From the NCBI GenBank assembly GCA_003993805.1, contig RSEF01000031.1, positions 50,886,571 to 50,950,570 of the forward strand: a DNA stretch of 64,000 bases, in the 5' to 3' direction. This document shows, in pieces, positions 50,901-61,103 of the stretch (position 1 is its first letter; each line of letters opens with the position of its first letter). The notes beneath the pieces are model-generated. The model was not told where the DNA came from and did not search any database. It saw only the letters and a list, made by a program, of their open reading frames with translations. This DNA is from Himantopus leucocephalus (lineage: Eukaryota > Chordata > Aves > Charadriiformes > Recurvirostridae). A program made the position numbers and the translations under genes.

Positions 50901-53224
50901 CGAGTGGAGTGACAAGCACTGTCTTCCCAAATGCCATATTCAGCATTTACCTATTTGATTTGGTAAAACAAGAAAACTCCTGCTTTCCTGTTAGAACACG
51001 AAAATTGATACATTAATATTCTACCTAAATAGAAATAATTGTCAAATTAGCAGAATAACGGTGGCATATGTGTTCTAACAGCAGTAGGAATTTTGGGGAA
51101 AAAAAAATTGTCTAATATTATATTTCTGAAGTGTATATTCCCCTTTACACAAAATATGCTGTGTGTTATTTCCTGTAATACCTGTAATTAGAATTTAAAA
51201 TTTACCAAGATTTGGCCCCAAATAATATGCAGAGTATTTTCTTATATTTAACACAAGAACAAGCTACAATGTGTATGGATGGACAGTTCTCTTGTACGTG
51301 ACAGTATATGCTCATCTGAGGAGTAGGATTTGTAGGGTCAAATAGAAAAACCCTGCATGAATCTTAAAAGAATGTTTTATGGAGTTCACTGTCTGTGGCT
51401 CACAACTAGGCTCAGTTGCTAGAAAAATAAATCCAGGGAAATTCAATATAAGTGTCATGACTCAATTCTATTTCCAGTTTTTATTAAATACATTTCCGTA
51501 TTAAAAAAAAAAAAAGAGCAACTAAATAAATAACCCCAGTGAAAACATTTAAACATGTCCGGTGAGAGGTGAAATATTTCAATCCGGAACTCTAAATATC
51601 CTCATTAACTTCCTTTTTTTTAATCTTTTTTTCCATTTACCAAACTGCAAAGTAACGTTTAATAAGGGATTTCTTTTAGCAATCTACCTCTGTTTGGCGT
51701 GGCTCTTAAACAAACTGCTTGACCTTAGTGGACCTGGACAAGTTTAATGCTGAATACACTCTTCAGTGCGTTGCTGCATGGCAAAGGAGATAAACACATG
51801 CTTACATTATTTGCTAAATTGGGTGTCTAGCTATGTATATAATATAGCTATTCAATTGAATGGCTGTGTTATACATCCAGTTATTTCAATACAGTACAGG
51901 TCATTAAGCAGTTTTTAAAATTCAGTGGCCGAGAGGAGTACTGAAAACTATAATCTGGGATCCAATACCTTTCAGCTTGCTAAGACCCAAGTTGTATTAC
52001 TGGACAAAGGCCAAGAGGAAAGACAGAAGAAAAACAAGATAAGAAATATAAACCAGAACACTAGCAATAGCTTTAGGAGAAACAATCTGATAGGGATTCA
52101 AAATTTCCTTTGTAAATGAGACAAGACCCTGACAGAATGGAGGCAAATTCTCTTTTAAGGTGTGTCTCTTCTGTGGGAGTTAGCTGGTCACATAAAGAAC
52201 AACCTTGTGAGGTTTGTCATTACAGAGCCAACCAGGAGGACAAAAGTAATGAAGAATCAGTTATCATTTCCATTACAAAACAAAACAAAAATATTCTTTT
52301 AAGAGATCACACCATACAGGGACAGGTGGAAAAACTCCTGCTTAATGACGGAGTAAAGAGATAACAAGAAATACTGAGCAATGCAAAAAGACTAATTTAG
52401 ATATTCTTGCATTTTGATGTTCCAGTTGAGAAGGATAACCAAATCTCACAATTAGAGGATGTGCAGAGACAGCTGCAGGGAAGTGTTTCTACTGCATTTC
52501 CTTCCAGCCCATTCTGAAAGATTAAGGAGTGCCTATGATATTAATTCCCTTTGACATAAATGGGTGATGACAATAGACTGCAATGTGTGGGGGTGATGCT
52601 TGCCATATGTTTTTTGACACAGTTGAAGTAGCTATTTTTGAAACTGGATAAAACAAATTTTACAATATGACATGTGGGATAGAAATGAGCTATAGTTACA
52701 GCAGAAGTTCTCCCTCTTTGTCTAAATGGACTGTTTACAGGATGTTTTGAAAATATGGATCGGTTAGCCGATCAAAGGTGGAGGAAGTTGGTATCTGTTT
52801 TGCTGGACTTTTTTGTACCTTTTATCAAGAGTAGATTCTCTTTTGAGCATTCCTACCAGAATTTGCATTAGATTTTTGCACTGCCTGTTTAGTTTTCCAG
52901 AATTTATATAGGCACCTGATGATCACTTTTGCCACCCGCTGCCTCTGAATAGGGGTATTTTCCTGGGAGCAAAAGCACTATATAAAGTGGGGCAATGCAA
53001 ACATCATCTGGAAACCTAGTCTCTAACAGCGACTAGTGACAGGAGTAAGCATGAAGAAATTCAGAGCATCAACTTGTACACTGATTTGGGGAGAAATTCT
53101 TTCTGATCCTTGTTAGAGTTCACTCATACTCTGAATGATTAAGATCTTTAAAATTTTCTTCAGCCTGAAAACTGCTGACGTTTTTATTGGCTAGTCCTTT
53201 CTTCCCACCTACCTAAGTCTATGG
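44995..53224. other. Unassigned AT-rich interval
   Basis: About 8 kb. From 44995 to 47490 no open frame reaches 60 codons and the sequence is strongly AT-rich without recognised repeats. A T14 tract lies at about 48070. The part at 48100-48560 has a TTTTATTC block and unusually little low-complexity sequence, so it might be an old minus-strand LTR, but I cannot confirm this. A13 lies near 51501. Nothing else is identified. Confidence 0.45.
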
Positions 53225-53430
53225 CGTCTGCATCAACAAGTTAATTATGCTGTGTGTCACTACTTTTTAACTTAATTGATTGTCCCATCCCAGTAGAAAG
53301 GTAGACAGTAGCTCCCTATTTTCTCTGTTCTACTGCCTTCCAACATTTTGCATATATCTACTAAGCCCCTTTCTATTTGACCTTTCTAAATTGTCGCAGC
53401 CTTTTTCTGTCTATTTCCCCACTTCTAAGT
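53225..53430 (-). mobile_element. Old diverged CR1 LINE fragment, antisense
   Basis: The + strand shows the reverse complement of the same ancient CR1 region seen near 1.65-1.9 kb. The order is CAACAAGTTAATTATGCTGT, then CACTACTTTTTAAC, then an internally shortened segment, then GCTCCCTATTTTCTCTGTTC. It closes with TATATCTACTAAGCCCC, TTTCTAAATTGTCGCAGCC and TTTTTCTGTC. The collinear order in two separate copies makes chance unlikely. The element is non-coding and truncated at both ends. Confidence 0.65.
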
Positions 53431-55799
53431 ACTTTTATTCCTCTAAAACAGGAAACCTTTATCTATTGCTATGTGGGTTTGTGCAGACTAATCAATCAGA
53501 ACTGTCTGTATGATTTCAAATAGAGATGAGTGACCTATTGAATATTATGATAACAATTTACTGTGTTTTTATCCCTTTTTTAACTGCTGCTGCACCACGA
53601 TAGGGGTTTTCAGTAAGCTATGTTAACATAATTTAGATTTTTTTCTTTAAATCATTCATGTTTATTTCGAAGTACCATGTACATGCTATCATTTCCAGTG
53701 AATTTTCATCAACATAAAATTTTCTTAGCTCTCCCAGGGACCATTCATTCATTCATTCTGAAATTTTCCTAGGAAAAAAAATTCTAAAGTATTTTTAAGG
53801 ATAAGAAGCAAAAAGTTTGGATTCTATCCTAAATAAAGACATGGGGCTACATGTTTTATAAAACTTTGGTGTAATGATTTTCAGAGTTTAGTGATAAACT
53901 CTTTGAAAGGATGCAGGTGAGTCACTACCTAAGCATTTAAAGACTTCAATAGCACATACAAAAATACCCCAAGAAAAAAAAAACACTTGCCCACAATATT
54001 TAGCATTGTTCAGGAACACAATAAATTATACAGCAACTTATCCTGCCAACATATCTTAAAAAGCCACACAAAGGACCTACAACTAATATCTGTAATGCAA
54101 TCTGTAGTTCTAAGATAAGTTCTAAGACCGAAAGCAAAGGAAAAACAAGTGCATTACTACAAATCTGTGTTTTCAGCTGCCACTACTTATAAGATTATAA
54201 TGGATTTGACTGCCTTTGGTGTTAGTAATTTCCCCAATGAATCTGTGGGTGGAACAAAAATGTGGAAATGAAAACTGAGAGGGTATTGTATGTTCAAAAT
54301 ATCCCCCTCCACTCACACACAGTAGATTTGATTCAAGCTGTCATCTTTCCATGCCTCAGTTTTCCCATTTTGTAAAATGGTTCAAGTCGGAACATGCTCT
54401 TTCACCACTATTAAACTTCTTCTCCCACCTTACTTCCCTTGTGTTCCCACATTAATTTCCTCTTGTGAAGATGAAAGGAGAGAAATAATTATTAAAACCG
54501 CTTATGAGCAAGCTTACTCGATTCCCTCCCAATGGCTGCGTTCCTATGTGCTATCACTCCGAAGGCTGTACACATGCAGGGACACGAGTCCCCTGTGCAG
54601 CCATCCTCAGTGATGCGGTAAAGATCTATCTTCCTTGACTGGATCTTATCCTCTAATCCCCACCAAACTTCATCAGCATCACAATTACATACCATACCTT
54701 CCCAAGCATTTGAGTATGAGTTAATGTTAAATGAGTAAAAGAGGATATTGGTGACATATGATAGAAGCAGTGTAATCTTCCTTTCCCATAATCTTAAATT
54801 CCTGAACATTTAAACTCTTTAAACTCATAAAACAACATGAAAAAATGTATAATGAGTGCATAAATACTATTTTATGCTGTTGGCATATGAGAGATGTTTA
54901 GTCTGTCATATAGGAGGACTGTATAAAGATTTCCATTCAAACAATTAGACTTTTCTCTCTAGTCTGAACTACTCAGTTTTAAGTGGTTATTTTACAATAT
55001 TTTGTCAAATACCTTTATGGCATCAACCAGCAAGAGCCTGGAGCAAAATTCTGCGTAGATTTCTACCAATCTTAAATAACATCCTAGAATTAATTAGTAT
55101 CTATCTTCCTGGCATAAATTCTGTAGTAGAAAGGAATGAAAAATTCTTGCATTGCAGGAACACGTAGCACACATGAATCTCTTTGGCAGTGCCTACTCAG
55201 GTTCCCGCTCTTCTTAAAATGCATGTTAGAACTTCTGTTGATGAGTGGTAGATCTCAAATCTAACTCAATTTGACTTAACTTCTATAAGGTCGGGATACA
55301 AGACTTGGCAAGTTTAAGCTGCTGGAGTGCTATGTATAAGGCGCCCACTGATCCACACGAATATAATGCAAATAAAGTATCATTGAGATACGACGGGGAT
55401 CAAGAAACATCAGGCAGTAACCATGAAAAACTCCTTAAGAAACACTCAAACTCGTAGTTATACTTCACAGGCAAATCATGACAGTTTAGAACATGAGAGG
55501 TAGTAAAATCATTTGAACAGCCACGGTCAAAAAACATAGAAAAAACTTTACACAAACCTGTCAGTGTCACTTGGACTACAGAGGCTGTGAATGCAAAATG
55601 CCATCCTGTTAATTTCTGTACTTTCCATTAGTTCTGGATTATTGTTTACAAGTATAACCTTACTTTGGAACACTAGGATTTTCTTGTTTTCCTCTTTCGG
55701 ATAAAACTGTGTTACAATCATCCAGATGTCCAACAGTTGATCAGTATTTAAATCATGTATTTTACTCATCTTTGATCTGATAAAATAAAAATCAAATCA
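53431..55799. other. Unassigned AT-rich interval
   Basis: No gene or named repeat. A short (ATTC)n run lies at about 53744-53758 and A8 tracts near 53776 and 53976. Confidence 0.5.
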
Positions 55800-56565
55800 T
55801 TTTGGACAGAGAGGCATTGCTGCCCAGGGCTGGGGGACATGTTGGGGGGGAAGAGCAGCTTGGCGTCCCATAGGATTTATTATGGGATATCTGGGGAGGA
55901 ACCAAAGGTGGGGAAAGGTGGTTTAGGTAGTCTGGGGAGGTCCAGGAGTGGAAAAATGAGGGTCAAGGGAGCAAAAAGGGCTGGTGGCAGGGAGGTAGTC
56001 GGCTGGTGGGTACGCTGTCAGCCATGCCCTGCACCTGGCCAGCACAGGCTGTCTGTCCCGGCTGCTCGCCAGAGTCCTTCCTCACTCTGTCCTGGGTGAT
56101 GGCTCTGTGTGTGTGTGTGTATGTGTGTGTGTGTATGTGTCCGTGCACACGTGCAACAGTCTGTCACAGCAGCTGGCGTGGGGCTGCAGCCTCAGGGGTT
56201 GTATGTCGCGGTGCCAGCAACTGGGGAGACTGGGATCCAGGGGCAGCTGCTGGTCAGGCTGAGGGTCTGAGCCGGCTGCCAGAGGGACCCACCTCGTGCA
56301 TACGTGTGTGCACGTTGTCACTTGTGGACCCCCATACTGCTCCACCAGAGAGGGGAGCAGGATGAGGCCCTCAGTGCTGCCTGTGTTCATGTGACTGTTC
56401 TGTGTGTCTGTCTGATCTGTGTGTCCAGACATGTGTATAGGTACGTACACAGTGTATACGTGTGCCCTGTGTGCGTATGCCTGCTGGGAACGTGTCTCCA
56501 GCCTCGCTGCAGGTTGGACCCAGGGACAGGGAGCTGAGCAGCCTCTCCTCCCCCAGGCTCTCGGA
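55800..56565 (+). other. Isolated GC-, CpG- and TG-rich island
   Basis: About 760 bases differ sharply from the AT-rich DNA on both sides. The + strand is rich in G runs (for example G7 near 55842) and in TG. CpG is frequent: I count roughly twenty, for example GTCGCGG near 56206 and CACGTG near 56148. The island includes a (TG)n tract at 56105-56140 and a second TG-rich part at about 56390-56470. Open frames of 119 (+, 56006-56365) and 168 codons (-, 56082-56588) are a by-product of high GC and repeats and show no domain. It could be an orphan CpG island or promoter of a non-coding RNA, a decayed minisatellite, or an insertion from a GC-rich chromosome. Strand is nominal. Confidence 0.6.
56105..56140. 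repeat. (TG)n microsatellite with TA interruptions
   Basis: TG units with two ATG interruptions, within the GC/TG-rich island. It is capable of alternating purine-pyrimidine (Z-DNA-type) structure and is likely polymorphic. Confidence 0.95.
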
Positions 56566-57587
56566 TCCAGCAGGTTATATTTGTTCACATACTTTGTTTT
56601 CTCAATATTTTTTTTTAACTTCTGTCACTTCACCAACCAGTTGTTCAACATTAAGTACAAACAGTGCTGGGATATTTCTTGGAAATGTTAGATGGTTTCC
56701 AATAAGAAAAATTCAGAAAAAAAAAGACCCCTAAAATAATATATTGTAATAAGACAGAACAAAACCTAAGAGTTTTCCAAACACTGAATGAAGTAGGCAA
56801 GGTGAAAAAAACAAAAGCATGACTGCAGCATAAATGATTGGTAACTTCCACTCAGTTTTGAATATGAGGTTTTACAGAACATGAAAGAAAAAAAATAGAA
56901 AAATAATTTAATGGACTGATGGTCATAATACAAGGAGAACTAAAAGAACATAACTGAAAATTAAATGTATGAGTAGAATGTGGTTAGCTGGCTTGAGCTT
57001 CTGGAAATATAGACATCTTGTCTGTGGGCACTGGTGGGCTGCTGGCCAACCCACTTCCTTAGGCTTCTTTATATAGCGGATGTCTGCTCCAAAGCGCATC
57101 CATATCAGAAGCTAATGAATGGGATACAAAGCTGTGGAAGTTATTTTATCTTCAAGAAACATGATTAAGTAACCAAAAAAAAAAAAAAGTCATTTTGAAA
57201 AGGAAAAATGAGAAACGGAAATCACTTAGATACACACCTGAAGGGTAAACCAGTTCCTCGTCCCTGTATTCTGGCTATTTCATTTCTATATACGGAGAAT
57301 AATCTCCAGAAGTTTAATGTTTGAGACCACCTCTTTGCATGTAGTTCTAGAGAGCAAAGAGATGAACTGAAGAAGGAACTAAATAATGCAAAATTGACTT
57401 AGTTCATGCAGATGTATCAGGAAGGAAGTATTAGAACAGGTTCCTAGTTCTTGAAGAAATTAAATAGGAGGATCTCTGGTGAGAGAGACTGCGTGAGCTG
57501 TGTCCTGAGCTACTTGGTTGCAATCCACATGCAAGGTTTGGAATCAAAATTAGTACTCTGTAGTCTGGACTGAACAGTTATTGAGCG
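56566..57587. other. Unassigned AT-rich interval
   Basis: Sequence returns abruptly to AT-rich composition. There are A-tracts near 56718 and 57176. No gene or repeat family is recognised. Confidence 0.5.
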
Positions 57588-57803
57588 CTGAAGAAATTCT
57601 TTCCTGTGAAGGTGGTGAGACCATGGAACAGGTTGTCCAGAGAAGGTGTGGATGCCCCATCCCTGGAAGTGTTCAAGGCCAGGCTGGATGGGGCTTTGAG
57701 CAACCTGGTCTAGTGGGAGGTGTCCCTGCCCATGGCAGGGGAGTTGGAACTAGATCGTCTTTAAGGCCCCTTCAAACCCAAACCATTCTATGATTCTATA
57801 ATT
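57588..57803 (+). mobile_element. CR1 LINE 3' end, relatively young subfamily
   Basis: AAGAAATTCTTTCCTGTGAA starts the match. It continues with GGTGGTGAGACCATGGAACA, GGATGCCCCATCCCTGGAAG, TTGAGCAACCTGGTCTAGTG and the CCCATGGCAGGGGAGTTGGA block, and ends in CATTCTATGATTCTATAATT-type octamers. The copy is close to the subfamily pattern I remember, with few visible changes, so it looks younger than the other CR1 pieces here. It is strongly 5'-truncated and non-coding. Confidence 0.95.
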
Positions 57804-57956
57804 CAGGCTGTCCACTTTCCATTTCAACAGCGCCTCAGCGCACCTTTGTCTGCTATAAAATTCCTTAGAGACTGAGACACGTAGAAATGACTAAAACTAG
57901 AAACATGACAAAAAAAGGTTCATGAAGGGTATAATTTTGCTTTGGACTGCAAAAAA

Positions 57957-57991
57957 GCCTGTTTGTTTGTTTGTTTGTTTGCTTATTTATT
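57957..57991. repeat. (GTTT)n microsatellite grading into (TTTA)n
   Basis: Five GTTT units followed by GCTTATTTATTTA. It is a simple repeat about 155 bases after the CR1 end. Confidence 0.9.
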
Positions 57992-59839
57992 TACATTTCC
58001 AGAATTGTTGCAGTATGTTCATCTATATTCTCAAGTTATTCTTGATGATCTGCCTATAACCACAGCAGTTTAAGACAACAAACTCCATCTCCCCTCTAAA
58101 TAATTTCTTCTTCCTAACATGTCTACAGACAGACTGCAATTTTCAAATACTGGGAAAAAAAGGGATGAGTCAGACATTAAGTGCTCTGGATGATATGTGA
58201 TAATTAAAGTCCATAATTATAAGGTCTTCACATTTAATCTCACTTTGTCACATGTAGACCTTGGCAAGGGTTTCTAGAGCCTGTGGGGCTTCGCTGGTCT
58301 CGACTGGACTGATACGGGCACAGGATGAAAGGCAGTCTCTTACATACTAAGACAACCAGAACTTTAAAGATAAACCAGCACCCGAAAACTAGACATGGAT
58401 ACTCACAAACACAGGGCAGGCAGCAGGTGCTGAATGTTCTTCCTCCTGCTACCAAAAAAGCACAGCCTCTTGCAAAAATTTCCATTCTTGGATGCACATG
58501 AGATATACCCTCCACCTCACTCGTAAGTAAATATATTGCCAACAGAGTGAGTATTAAAAACTGAAGTCCTTTGAAGAAGCTATCCAAAACCTATCTTGCA
58601 TGTCAGTCTCCAAACTGAGAATGTCAGAAATGCTCAAATATTAGAAATAACTGGAGTCATTATGGTGTACCCCCGTTACCACTGGGTCAAGAAAAACAAG
58701 GCAGTGTTGTGTTAGGGCAGTGGAATATTGAGGACACACACAGACACATCAAAAGCATGGTCGGAACAAGAAAGGCTCCTGAAACAGATTGTTCCACCAC
58801 CACATCCGGCTGCCAGCAAATGGGTTTCATTTCTGAGTGTCTTAATCATAGGATTTATGTGGCAGCCTTTCAGAAGTGTTGCTGCAATTACCTTTTTTTC
58901 TTGTAAGCTAGGATTAGTATAACACAAATACAGGTAAGATGCCACATGACAATACAGTGTTTGTTAGGACTTCATCCAGATTTCTGGGAAAAGAAAGATG
59001 GTATTACTTAAACACTGATTTGGATGAGCACCTGTAATAATTAAAAAGGACACAATAAGCAGCACAGTAGTAGAATACAAATATTAACTGTGCCTCTATT
59101 TGTTGTGGAACAGGAAGGAAAAAAGAAGGAAGGAAAGAATATAAAAGGAAAAACAAAGTGAGGAAAAGGAAAGGAGAATCAGGCCATGGGCTGACTGGGA
59201 AAATGTGGCATGGGATCATGATGCAGAAACAACACTCTTAGATGCTAAGAATGACTGTATCAAGGAGTAACTAGGTAGGTGGTATACAAGAAGGGAAATA
59301 ACCCTCATTATGGTTCAAGCAGCGCACACAGAGGACCTGTTCGAAAATTTTAGCACTAAAGAACTGCATTGCAAGAGTGACTATAGCTTGCCCTGCAGAA
59401 ACGAAAAACCTCCCAAACCATGCAACCCCCACAAATCCAATAGAACCAATGCTGAACAGAAAAAAAACCCAACAAAATGAGGAAGATGGTCAAAGAAAAA
59501 GCTGGAGAGGAGACCAAAAAGAGTTAGGTTCTTACAGGTGCTGATTGCTGAAAAATATTTTGGAGAGACAGAGCAAATTTAGACCCCCAACCACAAATGA
59601 GTTGAGAAATGTTGAGAAGAAGCTGGCACAACTAAACAGCAGGAATAAGGCAAGTTACTAGAAGAAAGAAGTAATCCTTTGAAGAGCTGAAGTTGTGTCC
59701 AAATACATTAAACCCAAACCAAAACAGATCATAAGCATGAGATGACTGCCTGAACAGAATATGCAAAAAAACTTTAAAAAAAGAGTAAGAAGTCATCCCT
59801 TAAATGTATCTGGAACAGCAAGCCTATCAACAGCCTAAG
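57992..59839. other. Unassigned interval with a purine tract
   Basis: No gene is recognised. A minus frame of 115 codons (58240-58587) begins with a hydrophobic run resembling a signal anchor but has no known domain. A nearly pure purine stretch (GGAAGGAAAAAAGAAGGAAG and onward) lies at about 59111-59178. From about 59560, A/G-rich sequence may already belong to the following old CR1, but the match there is too weak to include. Confidence 0.4.
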
Positions 59840-61103
59840 GCCGATGGATGATGAAGATACAAAAACAGCACTCAGAGAAGATAAGGCCCTATCAGGCAGG
59901 CAAAATGAGTTCTTGTGATCTGCCTGCAATGTGGAAGAGGCAGGAGATGTTCCTCTGCTGGACCCCTTCTTTGCAAGGCATGAATAGGAGGGATCTGCCT
60001 GAAGAGTAACAAGGCAACACGTCCAAATGGCACTCAGCCCTAAGCTCTAGAGGAATGCAAGTATGAAACTGCTGAATTATTCACTCTGATGCACAGAATC
60101 TTAAAACCAGCTTTGTGCCTGAGGACATGAACTTTGGAAATGAGATACCTATTTTTAATTATTTGAGGGGAGATCTGTGGATCTACAGGCTTGTAAGTCC
60201 TGCCATCAGACAACTCATGAGAAACTATAATAAAGCATAGAATCAGTGGACACATGGGCAAATACGATTTTTGGAATGTTAGCACAGATCTTGTACACTA
60301 GAAGTATACCAGAGTTTTCTGAAGGCATTCACAAGCAAGTAGGTAAGATTTGGCTGAAACTATTTACATGGTTTTCTGAAACACTTTTGACAGGATCTTT
60401 TGCCAAAGGCTTTTAAGGAAACTAGGGATCAATGAAATAAGAGGGAAGGTCCGCGTTTTGATAAATAGCTGGTTTAAACACAGGAAAGAGAATAGTTCTA
60501 AGTGGTCTGTTGACACACTAAAAGGTGATCCACACTACACTCACAAACTGAACACTCTTTGCTTATCTCAAAAGGATCTGGTAGAACCAGAGAGGAGCAA
60601 GGACATAGGGAACAGTGTCCACCGGAGCAAGGACTTAACTAGAGTTCTTCTGCTTGGGGAAAAAAGCAAATGGGAGAGAGATCTAATCAAGGTCTAAATG
60701 GTCACAATAGTCATAATATCATAAAGTGACTGCACTTTCCAGTGTTTCATATTGGATATCAAATGAGCACTACGGAGTATCTGGTGGAGCTAGCAGATGG
60801 CAAATTCAAAGCAGAAAAAGGAGGCAGTTCCTCACACCACGTTTACGCAGGGAAGTCCCTGTCACAGGACATTGGGGAAGCTGCATAATGTCAGGGGGAA
60901 AACACACATGTTCATGGAAGAGAAAGGCCCTCTGGCCATGACCTAGTGGCACAGCGTTGGAGGCTGGGAAAGTATCTGTCAGACCTGTGCTTGCCCTGCT
61001 CTTAGGCAGCCTTTCCTTGGTGGCCACTGCTGCAGTCCGGTTACTGGACTAAGTGAACGCTTCTCCTGACCGTGGACAGCTGTTCTGTTCTGATCTTCTT
61101 ATG
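59840..61103 (+). mobile_element. Old CR1 LINE retaining reverse-transcriptase-derived sequence and its 3' end
   Basis: This is a diverged CR1 of the turtle/crocodilian-like type, sense on the + strand. ORF2-derived landmarks appear in order: GATGAAGATACAAAAACAGC near 59848, CACTCAGCCCTAAGCTCTAG near 60031, and ACTTTTGACAGGATCTTTTG near 60382. The last corresponds to the conserved F-D-K-V-P-H segment of CR1 reverse transcriptase. After it come AATAAGAGGGAAGGTCCG and GCTGGTTTAAACACAGGAAA. The 3' untranslated part follows after a deletion: TCACAGGACATTGGGGAAGC near 60860, then GTGGCCACTGCTGCAG near 61019, GGTTACTGGACTAAGTGAAC and the CTTCTTATG end at 61095-61103. The frame is broken throughout (only short pieces such as 60458-60697 stay open), so no enzyme is made. 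Most bird CR1 copies keep only the last few hundred bases, so a 1.26-kb piece reaching into ORF2 is unusual. The start could lie as far left as about 59560. Confidence 0.8.

Noticed and set aside
56082..56588. 168-codon minus frame and 119-codon plus frame over the GC/TG-rich island
   Set aside because: High GC removes stop codons and the TG repeat yields Thr/His-rich translation. There is no domain.
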